Shown: piece after piece, positions 7,163 through 14,070 of the stretch
Numbering within the stretch: the first letter of the stretch is position 1
Layout: the number at the start of each line of letters is the position of its first letter
Assembly: GCA_051005235.1 (NCBI GenBank)
Contig: JBPCJO010000092.1
Span: 1 to 23,573, forward strand
Reading direction: 5' to 3'
Length of the DNA: 23,573 nt
DNA from: JALQXV01 sp051005235
Lineage (GTDB): Bacteria > Patescibacteriota > Saccharimonadia > Saccharimonadales > 2-12-FULL-41-12
Translations under genes and position numbers: made by a program
The notes under the pieces: generated by a model
What the model was told of the DNA's origin: nothing
The model's database searches: none
Seen by the model: only the letters and a program-made list of their open reading frames with translations

Positions 7163-7879
7163 ATGTCAAAGTTAGTATTTATAGCATTAGTTGTAGGTAT
7201 TGCGGTACTTGGCGGTGGTTACGCCATTTTTGCGATGCTGAACAAGAGCCAATCTACTCACGATATTGCGTTTGGCGTTGGCTTATCTTACGTGGCGGTT
7301 GGCGACTCATACAGTATTGGCGAGGGCGAAACAGAGGCTATGCGATGGTCAAACCAACTGGTAGAGCAATTGAATGCCCGCGGCAAGCGAACTTATTTAG
7401 CGGCCAATCTGAGCCGTACCGGTTATACCACCCAAGACATTTTAAAACGTGAAATCAAAACGCTCAAAAAGGCCAACCCTGACTTAGTTACCCTTCAGAT
7501 TGGCGTTAACGATTACGTGCGCGGTGCCACTCCAGATGAATTTAAAAACAGCTACGCTAAAACGGTTGAAGCAGTACAATCTGCCGCGCCAAACGCCAAA
7601 CTACTACTCGTAACCATTCCTGATTATGGAAAGACTCCTACCGGCGCAACCTTTGGCGACCCGGACGCCACCGAATCTGGGATTAGAAAGTATAACAAAA
7701 TTATTATCACCGAGGCTACAAACCGCAATTTAATGGTTGTGGATATCTTTGCAATTAGCCAACAATCGTCAAATGCCGGTGAGCTGGTTGCAGACGGGCT
7801 TCATCCGTCTGGCGCGCAATACGCCAAATGGCTGACGTTGATTACACCAAAAGTAGAGCAGTTACTGAGGACTAACTAG
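7163..7879 (+). CDS. SGNH/GDSL-family esterase or acetylhydrolase, membrane-anchored
   Basis: 238 residues with an N-terminal transmembrane helix at about residues 4-25 and an outside catalytic domain. Block I is VAVGDSYSIGEG with nucleophile S49; block II glycine is in NLSRTGYTT; block III is GVND (114-117); the catalytic Asp and His are D211 and H214 in DGLHPS. Family members hydrolyse esters, often acetyl groups on cell-wall sugars or lipids. The position next to a peptidoglycan carboxypeptidase suggests envelope modification, but the substrate is not shown. The stop overlaps that of the convergent mscL by 4 nt (CTAG), with no terminator between them. Confidence 0.9.
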   Translation: MSKLVFIALVVGIAVLGGGYAIFAMLNKSQSTHDIAFGVGLSYVAVGDSYSIGEGETEAMRWSNQLVEQLNARGKRTYLAANLSRTGYTTQDILKREIKTLKKANPDLVTLQIGVNDYVRGATPDEFKNSYAKTVEAVQSAAPNAKLLLVTIPDYGKTPTGATFGDPDATESGIRKYNKIIITEATNRNLMVVDIFAISQQSSNAGELVADGLHPSGAQYAKWLTLITPKVEQLLRTN

Positions 7880-8361
7880 CCTTTCTTTCTATCAACTCGG
7901 TCGAGTTTAAGCCCATGGATTATGTAGTAAATAATCGCAGCTACAGCTATAAAACTTATCAGCACATAGACAAACTGACCCCAAGAGAAAACCGCTGTCT
8001 TGCCAAGTTCCGATACAGTAAGCGTAAACTTTTTTTGGCTCAAATCTCCTTGGCCTGGCAGGACGAGACCAAGGAGTGGGTTTATAAAACTAGCAATCAG
8101 CTGGTCAACGACTAGTTTTATTTGCGTACCGATAACTAAACCAACGGCCAAGCCGACAACGCCTTGTTGACGTATGAATGTCATAAAACCATCGAGCTTA
8201 GTAATCTGGCCGGCTCGCTGGCTGGTGTCCCGTGCCCGGGCTCGAGCGGTAGCAGCAGCCTTGGCTGCGCTGGATTTAGCAGCCCGGGTTGCTAAGGTAT
8301 CGTTGGTTGGCTTACCGGTAGTTTTTGCAATAGTATCATCTGATTTATCTGTAGTGGCCAT
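7876..8361 (-). CDS. mscL: Large-conductance mechanosensitive channel with long N-terminal extension
   Basis: 161 residues. The channel part begins at about residue 55 (LDGFMTFIRQQGVVGLAVGL), with TM1 bearing the small-residue pore pattern VGLAVGLVIGTQI, an extracellular loop, and TM2 (FVYVLISFIAVAAIIYY), then a basic tail. MscL pentamers open under membrane tension to release solutes on osmotic downshock. The first 54 residues are extra: a hydrophilic, Ala/Thr/Arg/Lys-rich stretch (KSSAAKAAATARARARD) absent from typical MscL of about 130-150 residues. The start is supported by a perfect AGGAGGTGAT just upstream, inside the HAD gene, and by the TAATG junction with the HAD stop. Confidence 0.88.
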   Translation of the reverse strand: MATTDKSDDTIAKTTGKPTNDTLATRAAKSSAAKAAATARARARDTSQRAGQITKLDGFMTFIRQQGVVGLAVGLVIGTQIKLVVDQLIASFINPLLGLVLPGQGDLSQKKFTLTVSELGKTAVFSWGQFVYVLISFIAVAAIIYYIIHGLKLDRVDRKKG

Positions 8362-9005
8362 TAATCACCTCCTCTTAACATTTTATGTAGCTGGCTAACA
8401 TTATTTACAATTTTGGTTGGCCGGTACCGTTCAAGGATTGATGTGTCTTGAAAGCCCCACGTAACCGCTATACTGTTAACCCCTGCCTGGTTAGCCGCCC
8501 GAATGTCTCGTACCTCATCACCGATCATCCAAACAGTTTCTGGCTTGTATCGTTTGCTTCTTAGCAGCATTCTAATAACCGATGCTTTGCTGCCAAACGA
8601 TCGCCGACGACGATCTAAGATCTGCAGGTTATCTTGCAAGTCATACCGTTCTAGGACGTGAATAATGGTGTCGGCCGTATTTCGGCTCAAAATATACAAT
8701 TCATGGTCAGTTTCGCTTAGATCCTGGATCATTTTAACTACTCCGGGGAATAATTGCACCTTTTCTGACTCTAGCTTCATAAGCCGGCGCATGCTGCGAA
8801 GCAATAGCGGGAGCTGCCAGAACCGTACACCCGACCACTTCCGGGCATCGCGCAGACTTCCCTGACGGAGTAACTGGTAATTTTCATCAGTTAAAACCGT
8901 TAGTTTATTTTTAATTGCTATTTCCGTATATATTGCCCGGATAATCGGCGCACTATCGGCCAAAGTACCATCAAAGTCAAAAATTATAACCTTTTTTGCT
9001 GACAT
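8361..9005 (-). CDS. HAD-superfamily phosphatase, phosphoglycolate phosphatase-like
   Basis: 214 residues with all four HAD motifs: DFDGT with nucleophile D10 and general acid D12; motif II serine in ILSRNT; motif III lysine in GSKASV; motif IV GDEVRD near residues 170-175. A helical cap lies between motifs I and II (about residues 20-85), as in class C1 HADs such as Gph. The substrate is not predictable. The ATG directly follows the argS stop (TAAATG), and its own stop shares a base with the mscL start, so argS-HAD-mscL form one unit. Confidence 0.88.
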   Translation of the reverse strand: MSAKKVIIFDFDGTLADSAPIIRAIYTEIAIKNKLTVLTDENYQLLRQGSLRDARKWSGVRFWQLPLLLRSMRRLMKLESEKVQLFPGVVKMIQDLSETDHELYILSRNTADTIIHVLERYDLQDNLQILDRRRRSFGSKASVIRMLLRSKRYKPETVWMIGDEVRDIRAANQAGVNSIAVTWGFQDTSILERYRPTKIVNNVSQLHKMLRGGD

Positions 9006-10664
9006 TTACATCTGCTCCGGTTGCGGCATGCCCAGCAACGACAAACCATGGCTCAGCGTTTGCTCATACGACCGGACCAACGCCACTCGTTCTGCCGACC
9101 GTTCGTGATCAATCACCCGGCTTTGCTCATAAAAACGGTTAAATATGACTGCTAGCTCGTAGAGGTAGTTACAGATGTGGTGAGGAGAATAGTCAGCTAG
9201 AGCCGCAGCGAACGCTTCGGGGTACATACCAATTTTTCGAGCCAGGCTGCGCTCTGATTCATCAAGTACTATCACTTCTTTAATCAGGCTGACGTCTACG
9301 GTGCTACGAAGGATACTGCGTGCCCTCACTAGAGCATATTGCAAGTACGGGCCGCTGTTGCCATCCATACTAACTGATTCGGTTGGGACATACACAATAT
9401 CACCGCCGACTCTGCTTCTAAGGAACGAATATCGTATGGCACCGAGTACTATAGCCGGATCGTCCTTTCCGCTCATCATTTTAGCTGCCTTAAACGAGGC
9501 ATTTATAATATCGTCAGCACGCAGGATATTTCCTTTACGGCTACTCATCTTTTCACCGCCAGCTAATTTAATGCGCCCATGGGTATAATGAACCGTCTTT
9601 TGAGCAAGTTCCGGTTTAAACTGCTCAATACTCTTTAAAACCACGGCGATATGATCTTTCTGAGAAACGTCAGTGATCATAAATGATATATCAAACGCAT
9701 AATCGCGGTATTTGGCCTGAATTAACCCAACATCTTTGCCCGCATAGGTAGGTAACCCCTCGCTATTGATAAATACTTGGGTAAAAAGACCATAGGGCTC
9801 GCCCCGAAAGACCACTGCCCCATCGGACTCTACGTAGACAGGTCCGATATGTTCTTTAACGGTCTGCAGGCCAATATCAAAAACCGAACTCTCTGGATAG
9901 TATTTCTCAAACGGATGCATGCCGAGACGCTCATAGAGCACATCAAAACCCTCATAACTCCATTTGCGACAGAGCCAGTAAATCTGGGCGAATGGCGATT
10001 CTTTGTCTTGCTCCGAGTGAATAGCGTAAACACGCTTATTATATTCGGTGATTCTAGTCTTGGCAGTTTCGTCTTCATCATAGGCATTGTTGCCGACTAC
10101 ATAACGGGCGCTCACCCACTCTAGTTTCTGTTTATCTGGTATGTCCGTAAGTTTTTGTGGAAATTCTCCGCCTAATTCTTGGATAATTGCCCACATCGTT
10201 TTAGCAACATGTAGCCCAACGTCACCACCGAAATTAACCCGGTGCACTGTAGCACCAGCGGCGTCAACGATGTTGGCAATAGCATCCCCCACCAAACTGG
10301 TATACAAATGCCCGCCGTGCAATACTTTAAATGCGTTCGGGTCTGAGTACTCAGCAACGACTACTTTGTCTTCTAACGGCTTTGGCAGTGTCGTAGACTG
10401 CAGCGAGGCTGCGAATATTTTGGCATCGCTGACACGAATATTGATAAAGCCCGGCCCGGCCACCGAAGCGTCCATCGCCAGTTTATCTACAATCGCCTGC
10501 GCGACTTCACGTGGGTTTTTACCAAGTTTTTTTGCCAATTGCATGGCAACATTGGTCGCGTAATCACCAAACTGTTCGTCGGGGCGCGTCAGTACAACCT
10601 CTGCCTCAACACCAAACAGCTCATCGCAAACACTTTTAATAGTCTCTGTTAATTCTTCTCTCAT
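9006..10664 (-). CDS. argS: Arginyl-tRNA synthetase
   Basis: 552 residues, a class I synthetase that charges tRNA-Arg. An N-terminal Add1-like domain ends near residue 80 (GPGFINIRVSD). The ATP-binding HIGH motif reads HGGH (116-119) within SDPNAFKVLHGGHLYTS, and KMSKS reads KMSSR (372-376). A helical DALR anticodon-binding domain fills the C-terminus (LYELAVIFNRFYEQSRVI). It lacks a clear Shine-Dalgarno sequence: the start is preceded by TATACT and 9 nt. It heads the argS-HAD-mscL unit and lies just downstream of a 161-bp inverted-repeat element. Confidence 0.97.
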   Translation of the reverse strand: MREELTETIKSVCDELFGVEAEVVLTRPDEQFGDYATNVAMQLAKKLGKNPREVAQAIVDKLAMDASVAGPGFINIRVSDAKIFAASLQSTTLPKPLEDKVVVAEYSDPNAFKVLHGGHLYTSLVGDAIANIVDAAGATVHRVNFGGDVGLHVAKTMWAIIQELGGEFPQKLTDIPDKQKLEWVSARYVVGNNAYDEDETAKTRITEYNKRVYAIHSEQDKESPFAQIYWLCRKWSYEGFDVLYERLGMHPFEKYYPESSVFDIGLQTVKEHIGPVYVESDGAVVFRGEPYGLFTQVFINSEGLPTYAGKDVGLIQAKYRDYAFDISFMITDVSQKDHIAVVLKSIEQFKPELAQKTVHYTHGRIKLAGGEKMSSRKGNILRADDIINASFKAAKMMSGKDDPAIVLGAIRYSFLRSRVGGDIVYVPTESVSMDGNSGPYLQYALVRARSILRSTVDVSLIKEVIVLDESERSLARKIGMYPEAFAAALADYSPHHICNYLYELAVIFNRFYEQSRVIDHERSAERVALVRSYEQTLSHGLSLLGMPQPEQM

Positions 10665-10673
10665 TTAGCCTCT

Positions 10674-10679
10674 AGTATA
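10674..10679 (-). promoter_or_regulatory. Possible argS -10 box
   Basis: TATACT on the minus strand, 9 nt before the argS ATG, touching the end of the inverted-repeat element. The -35 (TGCATA at 17 bp) is weak and lies within the element. Readthrough from the DUF1361 gene is the alternative source of transcript. Confidence 0.4.
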
Positions 10680-10839
10680 TAGGACTTTCACACTTTTATG
10701 CAGATGCCAGGGTCTAGCTGAGACGAGCGAGAGCTTTTAGATTTCTGGAGGGGTAGCTGGTAGCTACACCGAGAGAAAGATGAAGGGTCGGAGCCGCTCA
10801 GCTAGACCCTGGGGCTGTAGAAAAGTGTGAAAGTCCTAT
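10679..10839. repeat. 161-bp long inverted-repeat element (MITE-like or structured RNA)
   Basis: Perfect 19-bp terminal arms, ATAGGACTTTCACACTTTT at 10679-10697 and its complement at 10821-10839. A shorter pairing (TGCAG/CTGTA) follows, then a perfect 16-bp inner stem, CCAGGGTCTAGCTGAG at 10707-10722 with 10797-10812. The 74-nt interior holds a small hairpin GTAGC/GCTAC near 10753-10767. GTAT lies directly outside both ends (10675-10678 and 10840-10843), which could be a 4-bp target duplication. No open reading frame of note is inside. It separates the DUF1361 gene from argS. No motifs of SRP RNA, RNase P, tmRNA or a T-box were found. Confidence 0.85.
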
Positions 10840-10863
10840 GTATCAAATTAACGTATCAACAAG

Positions 10864-11556
10864 CTACGTACGCTTAATGAGTCGCGCTGCCTCGTAGACA
10901 ACACTGTAACTCGCAAGGAGCAGCAAAAACAGTACCACCGTCGTTTGGTAGGTCTGTAAGTGCGCGTCTGGGTTGATCACGCGATCGGACACGTCAAACA
11001 GCAAGCCAATTGGTTGCAGTAGAATATCCCAGGTATTCCAACGGGTATATCTACCTAAACAGATGGCAAAGCTGGCTGCCAGCAATAGGATTGCGATCAA
11101 ACCATACGCCGAACGCTCACGCATTCGTCGTAACATTTGTGTGTGGACTAAGTACACGCTTATGAAGCCAAGCATCAAACCGGTCACGATAAAGCTCATT
11201 AGTAGGGTAATATCGAACAGTAAGTCTGCTTCATAGTTTGACCTGAGGTGAATGAGATCGGTAATTATATAAAAGCTGTTTGGCAAAAACAGTATCCACA
11301 GGGCTGTCAGTACGATTTGCTGCCACTTGAGCCAGCCATATAGCCGGACGCGAGTTACCAGCCACCAGGCGAGCAGTGCGGGTATAAAGGCTAGTACTAG
11401 GTTCCAGAGCAGAAAGCTAAAACGTAAGCTATCGCTAGTAAGAATACGCACCACTAGCAAACTTAACCCAACAAGTGCTAATAAGCCAAGACTCCCGAGA
11501 AATCTATAAGGAGCAACTGGGGGGATCGGGTGATTCTTTTTACGTTGTTTAGCCAT
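10864..11556 (-). CDS. DUF1361 integral membrane protein
   Basis: 230 residues with about six to seven transmembrane helices. Features typical of DUF1361 are WNLVLAFIPALLAWW, LWILFLPNSFYIITDLIHL and the late CLGRYTRWNTWDIL. The N-terminus is basic (MAKQRKKNHP), so it faces the cytoplasm. The family has no established function. A TATAAT box lies 12 nt before the ATG and no Shine-Dalgarno sequence is seen, so the leader would be about 5 nt. It is divergent from the 11638 gene, and its 3' end abuts the inverted-repeat element. Confidence 0.85.
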   Translation of the reverse strand: MAKQRKKNHPIPPVAPYRFLGSLGLLALVGLSLLVVRILTSDSLRFSFLLWNLVLAFIPALLAWWLVTRVRLYGWLKWQQIVLTALWILFLPNSFYIITDLIHLRSNYEADLLFDITLLMSFIVTGLMLGFISVYLVHTQMLRRMRERSAYGLIAILLLAASFAICLGRYTRWNTWDILLQPIGLLFDVSDRVINPDAHLQTYQTTVVLFLLLLASYSVVYEAARLIKRT

Positions 11557-11637
11557 AGGTTCCCGTTTATTATATATGGTTATGATATATACTATCTATT
11601 GAATACTAGAAACAAATGACAAAATCAGGGGGTGGGA
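11557..11637. promoter_or_regulatory. Divergent promoters for DUF1361 and 11638 genes
   Basis: Minus strand: TATAAT at 11574-11569, 12 nt from the DUF1361 start. Plus strand: TATACT at 11588-11593, followed by a leader of about 37 nt ending in an AGGGGG site before the ATG at 11638. Neither -35 box is strong. Confidence 0.45.
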
Positions 11638-12129
11638 ATGTTTGACGATCAACAAAAAGACGAGGAACACAGTACGAATAACGATGGAACGGGCGGTATT
11701 TCTGCGCCAACGCTTGGGCTTGGAGCAAACCCAAGCCGTCCCACCACTTTAGAAAACACGCCAGCCAGCTCAGGAGCCCCAACAGTTGTCCTGCCAACAG
11801 TGCCTGCTAGTGATGACGATGACTCAGTTAATTCCACGGTTTCTCCGACAACTGGCGATACACCGACTACATCTGTTGCTCAAGGTGATCTAACCGAAAT
11901 CAAGCGGCTCGCTCTTGAACAATTATCACCGCTGGTGGGCAAATTAGACCAAACTCCCGAAGAAAAATACAAAACACTCATGATGATGATCCAGGCCTCC
12001 GATAATCACGAGCTAATTAACGAAGCCTACGAGTACGCCCAAAAGATTAGCGACGAAAAAGTCAAAGCCGAGGCCCTGTTAAATATCGTTAACGAGATCA
12101 ACTACTTTACCCAAAAAGCCCAAAGTTAA
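11638..12129 (+). CDS. Hypothetical acidic protein with disordered N-terminus and helical C-terminus
   Basis: 163 residues. The first 90 or so are low-complexity, rich in Ser/Thr/Pro/Asp (for example ASDDDDSVNSTVSPTTGD), and likely disordered. The last 75 (LTEIKRLALEQLSPLVGKLD to the end) look like a compact helical domain with a TPR-like run, EEKYKTLMMMIQASDN then ELINEAYEYAQKI. No signal peptide or membrane segment is present, so it should be cytoplasmic. The ATG at 11638 has AGGGGG upstream; a GTG 6 nt earlier is the alternative. I do not recognise a family. The stop overlaps the convergent gene by 4 nt. Confidence 0.75.
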   Translation: MFDDQQKDEEHSTNNDGTGGISAPTLGLGANPSRPTTLENTPASSGAPTVVLPTVPASDDDDSVNSTVSPTTGDTPTTSVAQGDLTEIKRLALEQLSPLVGKLDQTPEEKYKTLMMMIQASDNHELINEAYEYAQKISDEKVKAEALLNIVNEINYFTQKAQS

Positions 12130-12482
12130 ATAGTTTGCTGGGTCTGGCTAAAATCGGCAGCTCTCTGCCGGTTTATATGTTGGGCCTGTGCTTCGTACAA
12201 ACGGTTAATTGATTGAGTCAGTACCCGGACTTCTTGCCTGACCGCTCCGATTTGGGATTCTACCGCCGCAACCCGCCGCCACATCTGGTCATTTTGGTTA
12301 TTAGCCTGCCGGATTAACGTCTGTGTCTCAACATGAAAGGCATTAATCGTATTCAAAATACGGTCCCGCGCCGTATCGGTAGCACCCTGCACATCATTAC
12401 GCGTTATCAGCCGATCTAAAATTTTGTTCTTTGCTCCGTCTGTTATCGCCATAAGATCTTGGCGAGTTAGTGGTGTAGGCAT
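12126..12482 (-). CDS. Hypothetical coiled-coil protein
   Basis: 118 residues, almost entirely helical, with a likely coiled coil from about residue 55 to 105 (VAAVESQIGAVRQEVRVLTQ, then SINRLYEAQ). The N-terminus contains two similar segments, GAKNKILDRLITRNDV and TARDRILNTINAF, suggesting an internal duplication. There is no membrane segment. An AAGGAG site sits 8 nt before the ATG. The preceding 211 nt hold a promoter and a terminator-like hairpin, so expression may be controlled by attenuation. Function unknown. Confidence 0.75.
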   Translation of the reverse strand: MPTPLTRQDLMAITDGAKNKILDRLITRNDVQGATDTARDRILNTINAFHVETQTLIRQANNQNDQMWRRVAAVESQIGAVRQEVRVLTQSINRLYEAQAQHINRQRAADFSQTQQTI

Positions 12483-12552
12483 GTATATTACTCCTTGATT
12501 AGTTATTGCTCCTCTTACTTTCTTCGGTTTGGTTTATATTGATGTTGGCCAA

Positions 12553-12592
12553 GAAAAAAGGCTTGGCATCCATAAACTGGATTTGCCAAGCC
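12553..12592 (-). terminator. Intrinsic terminator on the minus strand
   Basis: Arms GGCTTGGCA (12560-12568) and TGCCAAGCC (12584-12592) with an inner TCCA/TGGA stem. Six T residues follow on the minus strand (12558-12553). It lies within the leader of the coiled-coil gene and also downstream of the LPHTG protein gene, so it may serve as attenuator, terminator or both. Confidence 0.75.
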
Positions 12593-12730
12593 GTTGATTA
12601 TCGAATTGTAATGTTGTAGGTTGCAACCGCCAATGCTATCAAGCTTGGCTTTTACGTTCCCAAAGTTTGCCATATATTTGTGGCTACCTTTGTAGAGTAA
12701 TTATAAGCGACTACCTACCCTGGATGTCAA
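12593..12730 (-). promoter_or_regulatory. Promoter and candidate attenuator leader of the coiled-coil gene
   Basis: TTGACA (12730-12725) and TATAAT (12705-12700) lie 19 bp apart, giving a start near 12693. The leader carries GCCAAGC (12649-12643), a copy of the 3' arm of the terminator at 12560-12592, and can therefore pair with the 5' arm GCTTGGC instead, in antiterminator fashion. A perfect palindrome GGTTGCAACC lies at 12619-12628. No known riboswitch consensus is recognised. The whole 294-nt gap between the two genes is accounted for by this leader and the terminator. Confidence 0.45.
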
Positions 12731-12776
12731 TATTGATTATGTTAAAAAGCGTTGTGTAGTTGTAGTTAGACTCTGG

Positions 12777-13220
12777 TTATAGACCTTCGTCGCCAGTGTG
12801 TGGCAACGGGGTAGTATCGCCCAAAGCTGGGGTTGTCGGCGCAGGCGCAGGAGTAGCGGGCGCGGGAGCTGGCGTTGGTGCTGGCGCAGGTGTCTGTGAC
12901 GCTGGACTTGAAGGATCAGTGCTTGGCGTAGTTGCAGGAATTTCTGGGGTGGCAGTTTCGCCACCAAGATTACTGTCTTGATCTTGATTCTCGGTGGTTT
13001 GCTCAGTTCCCTGCTTATCGTCGCCCCGAATTTGGTTATATACAAAACGACCGCCAAAAAACAAAGCCGCCGCTACTAAAATGGTGGCCAGTAGCGCGCC
13101 CACAGCTAACATAACAGCCACGCCGCGGCGCTGTCGTTTCTCGGTCTGATAATAATCTTGTACCTCATCAGGTAACACGCTCTGCTGTCTATTTCTGCGA
13201 AAACGATCAAATATACTCAT
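12777..13220 (-). CDS. Membrane-anchored Pro/Ala-rich stalk protein ending in a sortase-like LPHTG motif
   Basis: 147 residues. The cytoplasmic N-terminus is basic (MSIFDRFRRNRQQ). A transmembrane helix spans about residues 34-57. An acidic linker leads to a Pro/Ala/Thr stalk (PAPAPTPAPAPATPAPAPTT), and the last residues are PLPHTGDEGL. LPHTG fits the LPxTG sortase consensus, but the hydrophobic helix and positive tail that normally follow are absent. The protein would be held by its N-terminal helix with the motif exposed outside. Such proline stalks typically cross the cell wall. It probably has a leaderless start (TTGCAT-17-TAGTAT, 9 nt from ATG). No sortase gene is in this window. Confidence 0.8.
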   Translation of the reverse strand: MSIFDRFRRNRQQSVLPDEVQDYYQTEKRQRRGVAVMLAVGALLATILVAAALFFGGRFVYNQIRGDDKQGTEQTTENQDQDSNLGGETATPEIPATTPSTDPSSPASQTPAPAPTPAPAPATPAPAPTTPALGDTTPLPHTGDEGL

Positions 13221-13229
13221 AATCCACTA

Positions 13230-13258
13230 ATACTAACATAAGCTGGCATTTTATGCAA
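13230..13258 (-). promoter_or_regulatory. Promoter of the LPHTG protein gene
   Basis: TTGCAT (13258-13253), a 17-bp spacer and TAGTAT (13235-13230), 9 nt before the ATG. No Shine-Dalgarno sequence is present. Confidence 0.4.
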
Positions 13259-13270
13259 GTAACTGAATCG

Positions 13271-13298
13271 TTAAAGCTATTGCCATAAGCAGTATAGT
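13271..13298 (+). promoter_or_regulatory. Possible promoter of the 22-residue repeat protein gene
   Basis: TTAAAG (13271-13276), a 16-bp spacer and TATAGT (13293-13298), giving a leader of about 45 nt with an AAAGGAG site before the ATG at 13350. Confidence 0.4.
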
Positions 13299-13349
13299 AT
13301 GGTACACTTGCAAGGATAAAACGTTAAAATAAATCTAAAGGAGTATTAT

Positions 13350-13919
13350 ATGCTTGCCAAAATCATTACCGAAACAACTGACGCTGTCGTAGCCGCCGTA
13401 CAAGGGGTCGACGACATCATGAGTGCCGTTTCTACAACTGTAAAAGACCAAGCCGTCAACCTAGTTCAGAACGTCGGCGAAGTTGGAGGCAGCACTATTG
13501 ATGTAGCCGCTTCGATCGCTGATGGCGCTGTTAAAGGTGTTGGTCAAGTCGGTGGTTCAATCGCTGGCGTTGCCTTCAGTACCGTCGAAAACATCGTTAA
13601 AGGTGTAAGTGAAGTCAGCGGTGACGTACTCGGAGCCGTTCATGGCGCCGCCCAAGGTGTTGTGCAAGGTGCTAGTGACACCGGTAAAGACATCGGCGTA
13701 GCCGCAGTCGGTGCCGTCGAAGGCGCTATCAAAGCTGCCGGAGACATCGGTGCCGACACAGCCGAGGCAGCCAAAGCCGCTACCAGCGGTACCCTTGATG
13801 CTGCTACTAGTATCGGTGGCGACGCAGCCCAGACCGTCCGTGATGCCCTCCTCTCGACCGCAGCCCTCCCGCGCGACGTGATCGAATCCGCCATCAAGGG
13901 CAGCGACGACAAAAAGTAG
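13350..13919 (+). CDS. Protein of tandem 22-residue amphipathic repeats
   Basis: 189 residues, nearly all in a regular 22-residue repeat. Successive units start at about residues 20, 42, 64, 86, 108, 130 and 152, with the pattern V-x-x-V-G-G-x-x... ending in A/V-V-K-G (unit at 64: VGQVGGSIAGVAFSTVENIV). The unit is twice 11 residues, the period of helices that lie on membrane or lipid surfaces (apolipoprotein, synuclein and perilipin type), and also of some LEA proteins. Ala, Gly and Val dominate; there are no Cys or Trp residues and no signal peptide. A strong AAAGGAG site suggests good expression, and a strong terminator follows. Function unknown; a membrane-surface or stress-protective coat is an inference. 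Confidence 0.8.
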   Translation: MLAKIITETTDAVVAAVQGVDDIMSAVSTTVKDQAVNLVQNVGEVGGSTIDVAASIADGAVKGVGQVGGSIAGVAFSTVENIVKGVSEVSGDVLGAVHGAAQGVVQGASDTGKDIGVAAVGAVEGAIKAAGDIGADTAEAAKAATSGTLDAATSIGGDAAQTVRDALLSTAALPRDVIESAIKGSDDKK

Positions 13920-13943
13920 TTAATACTTTCGCATAAATTATCA

Positions 13944-13982
13944 CTAAAAACACCTCTGGTTACTGATCAGAGGTGTTTTTAG
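13944..13982. terminator. Bidirectional intrinsic terminator
   Basis: A perfect 15-bp stem, CTAAAAACACCTCTG (13944-13958) with 13968-13982, and a 9-nt loop. T-runs lie at both ends, so it can end the repeat-protein transcript (+) and the TrmB-like transcript (-). Confidence 0.92.
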
Positions 13983-14070
13983 TTTTAAGCCATTCAAAAA
14001 CGTTGGCTCGGTGGATTACAGTAAAAGATGCCCCGGGATACGTCTCGGTAAAGTATTTAGGCGGTTTTAC
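13960..14070 (-). other. Possible -1 frame extension of the TrmB-like gene
   Basis: The regulator ends CCC AAA AAG TAA. A -1 slip on C-AAA-AAG would continue for 36 protein-like residues (VKPPKYFTETYPGASF and onward to KNTSDQ), stopping in the loop of the following terminator. That frame has no good start of its own. It may be a programmed shift, an old frameshift mutation, or chance. Confidence 0.25.

Noticed and set aside
10679..10839. SRP RNA, 6S RNA, tmRNA, RNase P RNA or T-box leader of argS
   Set aside because: AAGGGTCGGAGCCGC is only a loose match to the T-box AGGGTGGNACCGCG, and is on the strand opposite argS. None of the conserved motifs of the other RNAs is found.
12515..12673. A 52-residue open frame on the minus strand (MANFGNVKAK...)
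   Set aside because: It runs straight through both arms and the U-tract of a strong terminator hairpin and has no ribosome site at proper distance; more likely leader RNA than coding.
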